A stretch of DNA of 64,000 nucleotides from JAWKVD01 sp041398225 (GTDB lineage: Bacteria > Pseudomonadota > Alphaproteobacteria > Caulobacterales > Hyphomonadaceae). The notes under the pieces are model-generated. The model was given only the letters and a program-made list of their open reading frames with translations, was not told the origin of the DNA and searched no databases. A program made the position numbers and the translations under genes. This document shows, in pieces, positions 1 through 8,474 of the stretch. How positions within the stretch are numbered: the stretch's first letter is position 1; every line of letters starts with the position of its first letter. The DNA lies in the NCBI GenBank assembly GCA_041398225.1, contig JAWKVD010000005.1:150709-214708 (forward strand). Direction: 5' to 3'.

Positions 1-146
1 GCGATGGACAATCCGGTTTGTCCCTTGGCGAGATTCTTCCGGTAGAGTTTGTTGCTTTCCTCCGCCGTCGAATGACCCGCATACGTCCGGAATATCCATG
101 GACGATCAGGATCATGCTGGAAGGGGGCCGAACCGTTATCTGCCAT
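1..146 (-). CDS. ecm: Ethylmalonyl-CoA mutase, N-terminal fragment (runs off left edge)
   Basis: The first 48 codons plus two bases of a minus-strand gene whose remainder lies left of the window. From the ATG at 146 the product starts MADNGSAPFQ and contains RPWIFRTYAGHSTAEESN and then AKGQTGLSI. This is the N-terminal block of B12-dependent acyl-CoA mutases and looks closer to the ethylmalonyl-CoA mutase (MeaA/Ecm) branch than to methylmalonyl-CoA mutase. Ecm turns (2R)-ethylmalonyl-CoA into (2S)-methylsuccinyl-CoA in the ethylmalonyl-CoA pathway of acetyl-CoA assimilation. The ccr gene of the same pathway at 8475 supports the call. No clear Shine-Dalgarno is visible. Methylmalonyl-CoA mutase is the alternative; the B12-binding domain cannot be seen. 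Confidence 0.78.
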   Translation of the reverse strand, partial: MADNGSAPFQHDPDRPWIFRTYAGHSTAEESNKLYRKNLAKGQTGLSI

Positions 147-198
147 TGGTCTCTAACTCTGCTGCACCTGCGAAGACATAAAGACTGCAAACCGCGCG

Positions 199-224
199 CC
201 GGAGCAAGTGTCCGCAGCCTCCGG
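199..224. promoter_or_regulatory. Inverted repeat in ecm/fadL divergent region
   Basis: CCGGAG and CTCCGG arms separated by 14 bases lie in the 170-base region between the divergent mutase gene and the FadL-type gene. It could be an operator or a weak hairpin in the fadL leader. No clear -35/-10 pair was recognised here. Confidence 0.25.
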
Positions 225-316
225 AAACAAATTGCGCGACGATGTGTTGGCGCGGCATGGGCAGGTCCCCATCTACCGCTGTGAGGGGACGTACATTCCA
301 GTACGGAAGGCTCCCC

Positions 317-1639
317 ATGCGTAGATTTCTCCCCATCGGCTTCATAGTCGGTCTCCTGACGTCCATCACACCGGCCGCGTTCGCTGACAGTTTCGCTATC
401 AACGAGTATTCCGCTCGCGATCTAGGTCTCGCAAATGCCGGTCGCACAACCCTAGAGGATGTTTCCGCCGCTTGGGGTAACCCAGCCATGCTCGCTTTTC
501 TGCACCAACGCATGGTTGGCGGTTCGCTCAGCGGAATACTCGGCGACGCCAATTACAGAGACAGAGGGTCCATCGATGCGCTCGGCGCACCGCTTGGCGG
601 CGACACGTCCGGCTTCCTCAAAGACGCGATTGTTCCCGCCCTGCATATGTCGGCGCCGATCAATGACCGCTTTGTCTTTGGTCTCGCGGTCACCGCCCCT
701 TTCGGGCTGTCGACCAAATATGACGACGACTGGCCAGGGCGCTACCAAGCCGTCAAATCGTCTCTGCAAACAATCGATATCAATCCCAGCCTTTCCTGGA
801 AGATAAACGATCAGCTCGCCTTCGGGATTGGCGTCAGCGCCCAATACGCCAAGGCGCATCTTACCAGCGCCATCGACTTCGGCGCTGTCTGCTTTGGCCA
901 GCTTTCGCCCACCACCTGCGCCGGGTTAGGCCTAAACCCTCAAAATGCTGACGGCCTGGCCGACATCGAGGGCGACGACTGGGCGGTAGGTTGGAATGCG
1001 GGTCTGGCCTGGACCCCCGCGAACGATTGGCGCGTCGGCCTCACATATCGCTCGCGCATCGATCACGACCTGAAAGGCGCCGCCAACTTCACGGTCCCAA
1101 CCGTTGCGATGCCGCTGACGGCGACAGGCGCGTTCACGAACACCTCAGGTTCAGCCGCACTCGACCTTCCTGCGGCGACCGAACTCGGCGCGCGCTGGCA
1201 GGCCACGAATCTGCTCGCGCTCTATGGCGGCATACAGTGGAAGGACTGGACACCACTGAAACAACTCGCCGTGTCCTACGACAACCCCGCCCAACCGGAT
1301 ACTGTCGAGCAACTCAACTACAAGAGTTCAGTCCGCTACAGCTTTGGCGGCGAATACGCGCTTACGCCCAAGTGGACGCTGCGCGCGGGCCTTGCGTTCG
1401 ACCAAAGCCCAACTCAATCAGCGTATCGCACCGCCCGCATTCCGGACAACGATCGCACCGTCTACGCTATCGGTGCGTCCTGGAAACCGACCGACGCTTG
1501 GAGTCTCGACATGGCGTATAATCGCGTCAACATCGACGACACCTCGTTCGACAAGATCGGAACATTCGATGAGCATGTGATCGGCCTCTATGCTGGTCAT
1601 GCCGACGTTGTCTCAATCGGCGCCAGTCGAACATTCTGA
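317..1639 (+). CDS. FadL/OmpP1-type outer-membrane hydrophobic substrate channel
   Basis: A 440-residue outer-membrane beta-barrel of the FadL/OmpP1/TodX family, which lets fatty acids and other hydrophobic compounds cross the outer membrane. I chose the ATG at 317 over the upstream GTG/ATG codons because GGAAGG lies 7 bases before it and it opens directly into a signal peptide ending ...PAAFA. The mature start, DSFAINEYSARDLGLANAG, is the typical FadL N-terminal hatch segment with the conserved NEYSA and LG.A.AG pattern, and the C-terminus ends in an aromatic residue (...ASRTF) as barrel proteins do. The aldehyde dehydrogenase gene follows after 59 bases, so uptake and oxidation of a hydrophobic alcohol, aldehyde or fatty acid is a plausible joint role. 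Confidence 0.9.
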   Translation: MRRFLPIGFIVGLLTSITPAAFADSFAINEYSARDLGLANAGRTTLEDVSAAWGNPAMLAFLHQRMVGGSLSGILGDANYRDRGSIDALGAPLGGDTSGFLKDAIVPALHMSAPINDRFVFGLAVTAPFGLSTKYDDDWPGRYQAVKSSLQTIDINPSLSWKINDQLAFGIGVSAQYAKAHLTSAIDFGAVCFGQLSPTTCAGLGLNPQNADGLADIEGDDWAVGWNAGLAWTPANDWRVGLTYRSRIDHDLKGAANFTVPTVAMPLTATGAFTNTSGSAALDLPAATELGARWQATNLLALYGGIQWKDWTPLKQLAVSYDNPAQPDTVEQLNYKSSVRYSFGGEYALTPKWTLRAGLAFDQSPTQSAYRTARIPDNDRTVYAIGASWKPTDAWSLDMAYNRVNIDDTSFDKIGTFDEHVIGLYAGHADVVSIGASRTF

Positions 1640-1698
1640 GGCCAGGCAACAGCGTGGTCAGCATCCGCTCGATCACACGAACAACAGGAGACGTCTCA

Positions 1699-3066
1699 AT
1701 GTCGATGAAGTCAGTCAATCCGACGACAGGCGAAACGTTGGCGACCTTCGACACCCTTGGCGACAACAACATTGAGACGGCTCTCGCTGCCGCAGAGGCC
1801 TGCTACAAGGACTTCTCTCCTCGTACACGCCTGAACGAACGCTTGGGTTTCCTGTCTCGCGCGGCCGACATTCTCGAACAGAACATGTCGCGATATGCAA
1901 GACTGATGACCCTGGAGATGGGCAAACCCATCGCGCAGGCGGAAGCCGAAGTCGCCAAGTGCGCCGCCGGTTGCCGACACTATGTCGAACACGCTTTAGT
2001 CTATCTCGAAGACGAACACATCGCGACGAATTTGGCTGAGAGCTACATTCGCTGGCTGCCCATTGGCCCCGTTCTGGCTGTGATGCCGTGGAACTTTCCC
2101 TTTTGGCAGGTATTCCGCTTCGCGGCTCCGGCGTTGGCGGCTGGGAATGTAGGTATTCTCAAACACGCCTCCAACGTCCCCCAATGCGCCCTCGCCATCG
2201 AAGATATCTTCCGGCAAGCCGGCTTTCCCGACGGCGCTTTCAAAACGCTTCTGATCGGATCGGACAAGGTCGCGCGCGTCATTGCGGATCCGCGCATTCG
2301 CGCAGCAACGCTGACCGGATCGGAAAGGGCGGGCTCAAGGGTCGCAGAACAGGCGGGAGCACATCTCAAGAAAGTCGTGCTCGAACTTGGCGGCTCGGAC
2401 CCTTTCATCGTCATGCCGTCCGCCGACGTTGAAAAAGCGGTCGAAACTGGCGTCACCGCCCGCATACAGAACAATGGCCAATCGTGCATCGCTGCGAAGC
2501 GCTTCATCGTCCATGCCGACATCTACCTCGACTTCGCTAGGGCCTTTGTGGCGCGTATCGCGGCGCTGAAAGTCGGAGATCCGATGGATCGCGCCACTCA
2601 GGTCGGCCCGCTCGCGAGCCTGCAGCTTCGCGATGAGCTTGCGGCCCAAGTCGACGCCACGGTCGCCGGCGGCGGAACCGTACTGACCGGCGGAGAGCCG
2701 ATCGCCGGGCCCGGCGCCTTTTTTCAGCCGACCGTTCTGGGCTTCGTGCCGGAAGACACGCCCGCCTTTCGCGACGAGTTGTTTGGCCCGGTCGCGACAC
2801 TCTTCCAGGCCCGCGACATCGACGCCGCCATCGACCTCGCCAACAGGACACGCTTTGGCCTCGGGTCCTCGGTTTGGACAAATGATGTGAACGAACAACG
2901 GCGTTTCATCGACGGGATCGAAGCCGGTTTCACCGCGATCAACGGCATGGTGATTTCTGATCCCCGCCTGCCCTTCGGCGGCGTGAAGGCCTCAGGACTC
3001 GGGCGTGAGCTCTCGGCGCTTGGCATGCGCGAGTTCCTCAACGCGAAGACCATCACCCGCACCTGA
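1699..3066 (+). CDS. NAD(P)-dependent aldehyde dehydrogenase, succinate-semialdehyde type
   Basis: A 455-residue cytoplasmic aldehyde dehydrogenase. The ATG at 1699 is preceded by AGGAGA at about 1685 and gives the usual N-terminus (MSMKSVNPTTGE); a longer in-frame start at 1654 lacks a ribosome site. The catalytic pair is present: Glu229 in LELGGSD and Cys263 in NNGQSCIAAKRF, along with the PWNFPFWQ segment. The NNGQSC...R and GNVGILKHASNVP segments resemble succinate-semialdehyde dehydrogenases of the GabD/Sad (Sad-like, short) group, but substrate cannot be read from sequence. It probably shares a transcript with the FadL gene 59 bases upstream. Confidence 0.9.
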   Translation: MSMKSVNPTTGETLATFDTLGDNNIETALAAAEACYKDFSPRTRLNERLGFLSRAADILEQNMSRYARLMTLEMGKPIAQAEAEVAKCAAGCRHYVEHALVYLEDEHIATNLAESYIRWLPIGPVLAVMPWNFPFWQVFRFAAPALAAGNVGILKHASNVPQCALAIEDIFRQAGFPDGAFKTLLIGSDKVARVIADPRIRAATLTGSERAGSRVAEQAGAHLKKVVLELGGSDPFIVMPSADVEKAVETGVTARIQNNGQSCIAAKRFIVHADIYLDFARAFVARIAALKVGDPMDRATQVGPLASLQLRDELAAQVDATVAGGGTVLTGGEPIAGPGAFFQPTVLGFVPEDTPAFRDELFGPVATLFQARDIDAAIDLANRTRFGLGSSVWTNDVNEQRRFIDGIEAGFTAINGMVISDPRLPFGGVKASGLGRELSALGMREFLNAKTITRT

Positions 3067-3142
3067 TTTCATGGGGGCGGTCTGTGTCTCAGGCGACACA
3101 CATGCCCGGTTTGTCGAGCCAATCCCCCCGCAGGGACCCCAT

Positions 3143-3156
3143 TGACGTTTGCGTCA
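3143..3156. promoter_or_regulatory. TGACG-TTTG-CGTCA palindrome upstream of TonB receptor
   Basis: A perfect 5-bp dyad (TGACG / CGTCA, 4-base centre) lies 80 bases before the TonB-receptor start. The right half, GTTTGCGTCA (3147-3156), recurs at 5774-5783 before the permease gene. The leading TTGACG could also be a -35 element. Candidate operator. Confidence 0.35.
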
Positions 3157-3235
3157 CACAGCGGAAACAAAACTGAATAAAAATCGTCATGACGTAACGG
3201 TAGGTGAGCCCATCCAACAATAAGGGCTCCCCACC

Positions 3236-5668
3236 ATGTCCAAAGGCAACCTCCTCGCCACTTCCGCCCTGTTCGCATTGGGCCTGACGGTTCCCGCTCA
3301 GGCGCACGCTCAGGAATCTGATTCGAGCAAGACCGAACCAAAGCGTGAAATCATCGTCGTTACTGCGCAAAAGCAGGAACAGGACATCATTGATGTCCCG
3401 ATCAACATCGCGGTCGCCGACCAGGCCAAGCTGGATCTGCTCGGCACAGACGATATCGAGGAATTCGCGGACTTCGTGCCCGGCCTCCAGGTCCAAGCCC
3501 AGAGCCTCAACGCCTCCTCCTACTCCATGCGGGGCGTAACCTCGGACGGCGGCCGTCCGCGCGTCGCCGTGTTCGAGAACGGCGTCGCCATCGGCAATCC
3601 GCGCTTCGGCGCCAACACCGCCATGTTCGACCTTGAGCGCATCGAGGTTGTGAAAGGCCCGCAGGCTACGCTGTTTGGACAAGGCGCGCTCGTCGGCGGC
3701 ATCAACTTCCTGCAGGCGAAGGCTTCGCTGGACGGGAACGAAGGATGGCTCAAGCTTGATGGCGGCGATTACAGCTATGTCCGCGCCGAAGCCGGCTACA
3801 ACTTCGCCGTCTCCGACACCTTCGCGGTCCGCCTCGCGGGTCTGATCAAGAACCGCGATGGCTATGTGCCCAACGTCTCCAATAGCCCGGACCTCATGGG
3901 GCAAGACACGACGGCCCTGCGGGCGGTCTTCGCCTGGGAACCGAGCGACACCGTGCGGGCGGACCTCTTTCTCAACTATCAGGAAGATGATTCGACCGGC
4001 ACGCAGTTCAAGTCAGGCGTCTTCCCGCCCCCGGGCGGCGATCTCAGCCCCTACAGCGCAACCGCCAACAACGTGACGCCCTATCAACTCCGCCCCAAAC
4101 TCGGCGCTGACCGTGAGCTGTTCTCCGCGACGCTGAACCTCGCCTGGGAGCTTTCGGACGCGTGGACGCTCACATCAATCACCAATGAACGATCCATGTC
4201 GGACCTCGAAGCCTTCGACTCCGATGGAGCCGACTTTTCGCTGCTGCAGTTCGCTTCGGTCGACAATGCGCAGACCTGGAGCCAGGAACTGCGCATGAAC
4301 TATGACGCTGGCGGTCCCATCTCGGCCTTCTTCGGCGCCAACTACTACACGCAAGACCACTCCGTACTTCTTCGCTTCCATACCGATGAGGCGCGCGCCC
4401 AGGCCCTGCTCGCCTCTCAGATCGCCGCCGGCGCCGGCATGACCGTCGATCAGCTCAAGGGCGTTCTGTCCTACTACGGCGTTCCCAACGCCACGAACCT
4501 CGACAACGTGCTCGACCCGCTGCCGATCTCGGTCCTCATGTTCCTTACTCAAGGCGCGATGGTGCCGCTGTCCGACAGCCATGTTGAGGAGAACTTCGCG
4601 AACGGTGAACAGAAGAGCACGGACTTCTTCGGCGACGTCACTTGGCGAGCCACGGACCGGCTCTCGCTGACCGCCGGCCTTCGCTATACCAAGGATGAGA
4701 TTTCCTCGGACGTCATCTACTATCTCGTGCATGGCAACCCTGCGCTTGGCGGAACCCGCAACGCCGTCACGGGCGGCACCACGCTGGTCGCGACCGATAG
4801 CAATGGCGTCCCGGACGCTCGCAGCTATGACGCCGATGGCGAACTCACCTGGCGCTTCAACGCCGCCTACCGCGTCAACGACGATCTCAACACCTGGTTC
4901 GCCATCGGACGTGGGCGTCGCCCCCCGTCGCTGTCCTCGCGCAAATGCTCGACCAATCCGGCGAATTCCGGATACAGCCCTACGTGCGACGCAACGATTG
5001 AAGCGACCGGCTTCGAGGTTGTGGATCAGGAAATCTACGACAACGTCGAGATCGGTATGTCGGGGGTCTTCCTCGACGATCGCCTACGCATGACAGCTTC
5101 GACCTACTATGGCGAGTACAAGGACTTCCAAACCAGTCGTTATGACGTGAGCCAAGGCTCGTTCATTACGGAGAATTCCGGAAACGCCACGACCTACGGC
5201 GTTGAACTCGACGGCAGCTTTCGCGCCGCCGACTTCGTGGATCTCTATGGCGGCTATGCCTACACGTTCGCCGAGTATGACGACACCGACGACAATGGAA
5301 ACACTCTTGCCTATGCGGGCAACAAGTTCCGCCTTTCGCCGGAGCACTCCTACTCTGTCGCGGCCGATTTCCACTGGCCCGTTGCAAACGGTGTCGTGTC
5401 CTTCGTCCCGACCTACATCTGGAAAGGCGATCAGTACTTCGAGGACGACAACCAGCCGAACGAGTTTCAGGAAGCCTATGGTCTGCTCGACCTCAAGGTT
5501 ACCTGGGACGCCGAAAGTGGGCGCTGGGGCGCGAGCGCGTATCTGGATAACGCAACCGACGAAGAATATCTGATCGACGCCGGCAATACCGGCGGAGAGT
5601 TCGGAATTCCCACCTATATCCGCGGCGTCCCGCGGATGTTCGGCGCCGGGGTCTGGGTCAAGTTCTAG
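3236..5668 (+). CDS. TonB-dependent outer-membrane receptor
   Basis: An 810-residue TonB-dependent receptor for active uptake of a ligand across the outer membrane. Order of parts: signal peptide (about 1-25, ...AQAHAQ), TonB box near residues 38-46 (EIIVVTAQK), plug domain (residues ~55-170, with IEVVKGPQATLFGQG), and a 22-strand-type barrel ending in GVWVKF with a terminal Phe. Style (short plug, QKQEQDIIDVPI after the TonB box) is that of receptors abundant in Caulobacterales and sphingomonads; the ligand is unknown. A strong terminator follows. The amino-acid permease downstream shares an upstream 10-mer with it, so a peptide or amino-acid ligand is a guess worth testing. Confidence 0.95.
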   Translation: MSKGNLLATSALFALGLTVPAQAHAQESDSSKTEPKREIIVVTAQKQEQDIIDVPINIAVADQAKLDLLGTDDIEEFADFVPGLQVQAQSLNASSYSMRGVTSDGGRPRVAVFENGVAIGNPRFGANTAMFDLERIEVVKGPQATLFGQGALVGGINFLQAKASLDGNEGWLKLDGGDYSYVRAEAGYNFAVSDTFAVRLAGLIKNRDGYVPNVSNSPDLMGQDTTALRAVFAWEPSDTVRADLFLNYQEDDSTGTQFKSGVFPPPGGDLSPYSATANNVTPYQLRPKLGADRELFSATLNLAWELSDAWTLTSITNERSMSDLEAFDSDGADFSLLQFASVDNAQTWSQELRMNYDAGGPISAFFGANYYTQDHSVLLRFHTDEARAQALLASQIAAGAGMTVDQLKGVLSYYGVPNATNLDNVLDPLPISVLMFLTQGAMVPLSDSHVEENFANGEQKSTDFFGDVTWRATDRLSLTAGLRYTKDEISSDVIYYLVHGNPALGGTRNAVTGGTTLVATDSNGVPDARSYDADGELTWRFNAAYRVNDDLNTWFAIGRGRRPPSLSSRKCSTNPANSGYSPTCDATIEATGFEVVDQEIYDNVEIGMSGVFLDDRLRMTASTYYGEYKDFQTSRYDVSQGSFITENSGNATTYGVELDGSFRAADFVDLYGGYAYTFAEYDDTDDNGNTLAYAGNKFRLSPEHSYSVAADFHWPVANGVVSFVPTYIWKGDQYFEDDNQPNEFQEAYGLLDLKVTWDAESGRWGASAYLDNATDEEYLIDAGNTGGEFGIPTYIRGVPRMFGAGVWVKF

Positions 5669-5706
5669 TCCCCACCGGATCGACGAACAGCAACGCATGC
5701 GCCTTT

Positions 5707-5738
5707 GGGAGGTCCGCAAGAGCGGACCTCCCTTTTTT
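5707..5738 (+). terminator. Rho-independent terminator after TonB receptor
   Basis: A 10-bp perfect stem (GGGAGGTCCG / CGGACCTCCC) with a CAAGAG loop is followed by six T residues, 39 bases after the receptor stop codon. Confidence 0.93.
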
Positions 5739-5773
5739 GTTCCTGAGCTTTCCGATTCCGCAGCCCTTTTGGT

Positions 5774-5783
5774 GTTTGCGTCA
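5774..5783. promoter_or_regulatory. GTTTGCGTCA repeat upstream of permease
   Basis: Same ten bases as at 3147-3156 upstream of the TonB-receptor gene. Here it sits 63 bases before the permease start and lacks the left TGACG half. Possible shared operator half-site. Confidence 0.3.
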
Positions 5784-5845
5784 GTGCGCGCTACCCCTGC
5801 CGACGAACTCGAACTCAGATATTTCCCGAGCCGGAGACCGCGTAC

Positions 5846-7267
5846 GTGAACACGCCGAACACACCAGACGCGCCCAGCATCCAGCCCGAGGCCACAGCGG
5901 ATAGGGACGTTCCGCGCCTGGAGCCGACGCTCGGTCCCGTGATGCTGGGACTCTATGCGCTTGGCAGCATGCTGGGCGCCGGCATCTACGGCCTGGTCGG
6001 TCAAGTCGCCGGCCTCATGGGCGGCGCGGTGTGGATGTCCTTCGTGGTCGCCATGTGCGGCGCACTGCTGACAGGTCTCGCCTATGCATCCCTCGGCGCC
6101 CGCTACCCCCGCGCCGGCGGCGCCGCCTACATCGTCGGCCGCGCCTTTCGCTCACGTCTGCTCGCGTATGTCGTCGGGCTAAGCGTAGTCGGGTCTGGGC
6201 TCGCCTCCATGGCGGCTGGTAGCCACGTGGTCGCCGGGAACATTCAAGCGCTTTTCGGACTCCAGTCTGTCCCAGAGCTTCTCTTCGCCATCGCCTATCT
6301 CGCCGCTCTGGCGGTGCTTATCTGGCGCGGTTTGCGCGAGAGCATGTGGTTCAATGCTCTCGCCACGTTTATCGAGGTCGGGGGCCTCCTCCTGGTCATC
6401 GTCGTCGGCGCCCGCTTCTGGGGGCAACAGGACCTCACCGCGATCCCGTCGGCCAGCGATTGGACAACGACGATGTTGATCCTAGCGCAGGGCGCGGTTC
6501 TATCGTTCTTCTCCTTTCTTGGTTTCGAGGACGCCCTCAACGTATCCGAGGAAGTCAAGAATCCCGCCCGCAATCTGCCGATCGGACTCATCACCGCCAT
6601 GTTCGCGGCGACGTTGATCTATCTTGGCGTCGCAATCACGGCGGTCTCCGTCGTGTCCCCCGCGACTCTAGCAGAAGCGCCCGCGCCCCTCGAAGCAGTC
6701 ATGGGAAAGGCCGCTCCCTGGCTTCCCTCGTTGACCTATACGATCATCACCATCTTCGCCGTCGCCAATACCGGCCTCATCAACTTCGTGATGGCGTCGC
6801 GCTTGGTCTTCGGACTTTCACGCCAAGGCCTGCTGCCGAAGCCGCTTTCCCGAATCCACCCCAAACGCGGCACGCCGCATATTTCGGCGATCGCCGTTTT
6901 GGTCGCAGCCTCCCTGCTCGCCTCCGCGGGCGATGTCAGTCAACTCGCAGCCGCCACAGTGCTGCTGCTGCTCGGTGTGTTCATTCTTATGGACGCGTCG
7001 GCCATTCTCCTTGGGCGCCGGGCCGACGAACCGCTAGCTTCCTTCAACGTACATCCCGCCATTCCCGCAGCCGGTGCGCTGATCTGCCTGGGACTGCTGA
7101 TCGTACGAGCGCTTACGGGCGACGCCAGGGCGCCAACCATCGCCGCCGTTCTGATCGCGATGTTTACAGGCCTCTACTTCCTAACGAAGAGCGGCCATCG
7201 GCCGGACGCTGACCTGGTCGACGAAAACCTGCCCAAGAACGTTGGGCGAGACCTAGTCAGCGATTAG
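5846..7267 (+). CDS. APC-superfamily amino-acid permease
   Basis: A 473-residue inner-membrane permease of the amino acid-polyamine-organocation superfamily, about 12 membrane segments. The start is GTG at 5846, with GGAGA about 10 bases before it. The first membrane helix carries GSMLGAGIYGLVGQVAG, the unwound substrate-binding segment of the family, and further conserved pieces are FEDALNVSEEVKNPARNLP and ASRLVFGLSRQG. The substrate cannot be named. The gene converges on the D-amino-acid aminotransferase gene, whose stop is only a few bases away, and shares an upstream 10-mer with the TonB receptor, which fits a role in amino-acid uptake for catabolism. Confidence 0.93.
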   Translation: MNTPNTPDAPSIQPEATADRDVPRLEPTLGPVMLGLYALGSMLGAGIYGLVGQVAGLMGGAVWMSFVVAMCGALLTGLAYASLGARYPRAGGAAYIVGRAFRSRLLAYVVGLSVVGSGLASMAAGSHVVAGNIQALFGLQSVPELLFAIAYLAALAVLIWRGLRESMWFNALATFIEVGGLLLVIVVGARFWGQQDLTAIPSASDWTTTMLILAQGAVLSFFSFLGFEDALNVSEEVKNPARNLPIGLITAMFAATLIYLGVAITAVSVVSPATLAEAPAPLEAVMGKAAPWLPSLTYTIITIFAVANTGLINFVMASRLVFGLSRQGLLPKPLSRIHPKRGTPHISAIAVLVAASLLASAGDVSQLAAATVLLLLGVFILMDASAILLGRRADEPLASFNVHPAIPAAGALICLGLLIVRALTGDARAPTIAAVLIAMFTGLYFLTKSGHRPDADLVDENLPKNVGRDLVSD

Positions 7268-7272
7268 CGTGA

Positions 7273-8169
7273 TCACGCTGCGCCCAGCACCCAAGGAGCC
7301 GCGCGGGCGACGTCTACGCCAGCCGCCTGATAGTAGAGTTTCTGAATCGCACGCGTCACCGACCCCGGCTGACCTGAGCCAATTGTGCGACCGTCAATGG
7401 CCACCACCGGCCAGACCAGCGCACCCGCGCCAGTCTGGAAAGCTTCCGTGGCCCCATACGCTTCATCGACGCTGAAAGCACGTTCAACCACTTTGCGCCC
7501 TTGCGCTGAGAGAAGGTCCATCAAGCCGTGTCGCGTTACGCCCGGCAGAATGTCGTTGGACAGCGGTCGCGTTAGGACATCGCCATCACGGTTCACAATC
7601 CAAGCGTTCGAAGAGGCGCCTTCATTCACCAAACCGTCGGGCGCGACCAACCAGGCATCTTGAGCGTCACGCGCCTTCGCTTCACCCTTCGCCAGAACCG
7701 AAGCCAGCAACTGCGTTGTCTTGATGTCGCGCCGTCCCCATCGAATGTCAGGAAGTGTGATCGCCCTGATGCCGCCACGTGACGCCGGCGTGTCGACCAG
7801 CGCTTTCGACTCGGCAAACGCGAAGCACGTCAGCCGTACCTTGTCGTCCGTTGGCGGCAGGAAATTGCGTTCGCCATAAGCGCCGCGCGACACCTGCAGA
7901 TAGACCAGTCCCTCCTTCACCGCATTGTCCGCGATCAGGCGACGGTGCATGGCTTCGAGCTCTTGGCGATCAGGTAGAACCGGAAATCGAAGTTCCGTCA
8001 GGCTGCGCTGCAGGCGATCGAGATGGCGCTCCATGTCGATCAACCTGCCGCCATAGACCGCCGTCACCTCGTAAACGCTGTCCCCAAGCAGAAAACCGCG
8101 GTCGAACGGCGAGATGCGAGCCTCTGAACGCGCGAGGTAGACGCCATTCAGCCACACGGTCTGTGTCAT
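7273..8169 (-). CDS. D-amino-acid aminotransferase (fold-type IV PLP enzyme)
   Basis: A 298-residue class-IV aminotransferase, the usual length for D-alanine/D-amino-acid aminotransferases, which exchange amino groups between D-amino acids and 2-oxo acids using PLP. The catalytic lysine is Lys150 in WGRRDIKTTQLL, in the family position (RxDIKSLNLL); Glu183 in VNEGASSNAW is the PLP-ring contact, and GVTR binds the phosphate. Branched-chain aminotransferases (IlvE) and aminodeoxychorismate lyases share the fold, but the RRDIK and DRGFLLGDSVYEV segments favour the D-amino-acid branch. It faces the permease gene tail to tail. Confidence 0.85.
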   Translation of the reverse strand: MTQTVWLNGVYLARSEARISPFDRGFLLGDSVYEVTAVYGGRLIDMERHLDRLQRSLTELRFPVLPDRQELEAMHRRLIADNAVKEGLVYLQVSRGAYGERNFLPPTDDKVRLTCFAFAESKALVDTPASRGGIRAITLPDIRWGRRDIKTTQLLASVLAKGEAKARDAQDAWLVAPDGLVNEGASSNAWIVNRDGDVLTRPLSNDILPGVTRHGLMDLLSAQGRKVVERAFSVDEAYGATEAFQTGAGALVWPVVAIDGRTIGSGQPGSVTRAIQKLYYQAAGVDVARAAPWVLGAA

Positions 8170-8474
8170 ATCGAGGCCTCCTTCGCCCCCAGCTTGTTAC
8201 GCCCGAGCATGTTCGCGCGAAAGGGCCCTAAAGCCCGCAAAGTCGAGGCGGAACGGGGCGGGCGCGCACCTCAATGTGGGACCCTGAAACCACGCCAATG
8301 GCCTTTTTATTGCACCGCAACAGTCCCGCTTGCATTCGACGGCGGGCTTGGACAATGTGACGCCCGCACGACACGGCTGGAACCTGTTGCGCAGCCGCTT
8401 AATCAGGCGGCGCCTGACGAATGAAGCGGCACACCGAATGACACGCAGCATGGTGTGCGGGGAGGAGAAGAAGA
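8170..8474. other. Divergent intergenic region between aminotransferase and ccr
   Basis: A 305-base region with no credible gene. It holds the promoters of two divergent genes. Short dyads seen are ATTGC-ACC-GCAAC (8309-8321; 4-bp TTGC/GCAA core), about 155 bases before ccr, and GCCGC-N8-GCGGC near 8394-8411. Either might bind a regulator of ccr, but neither is strong. The ccr ribosome site GGAGGAG is at 8461-8467. Confidence 0.4.

Noticed and set aside
18..284. Plus-strand frame of 88 codons at the left edge
   Set aside because: It is antisense to the clearly homologous mutase N-terminus (minus strand, 1-146) and has no signal of its own.
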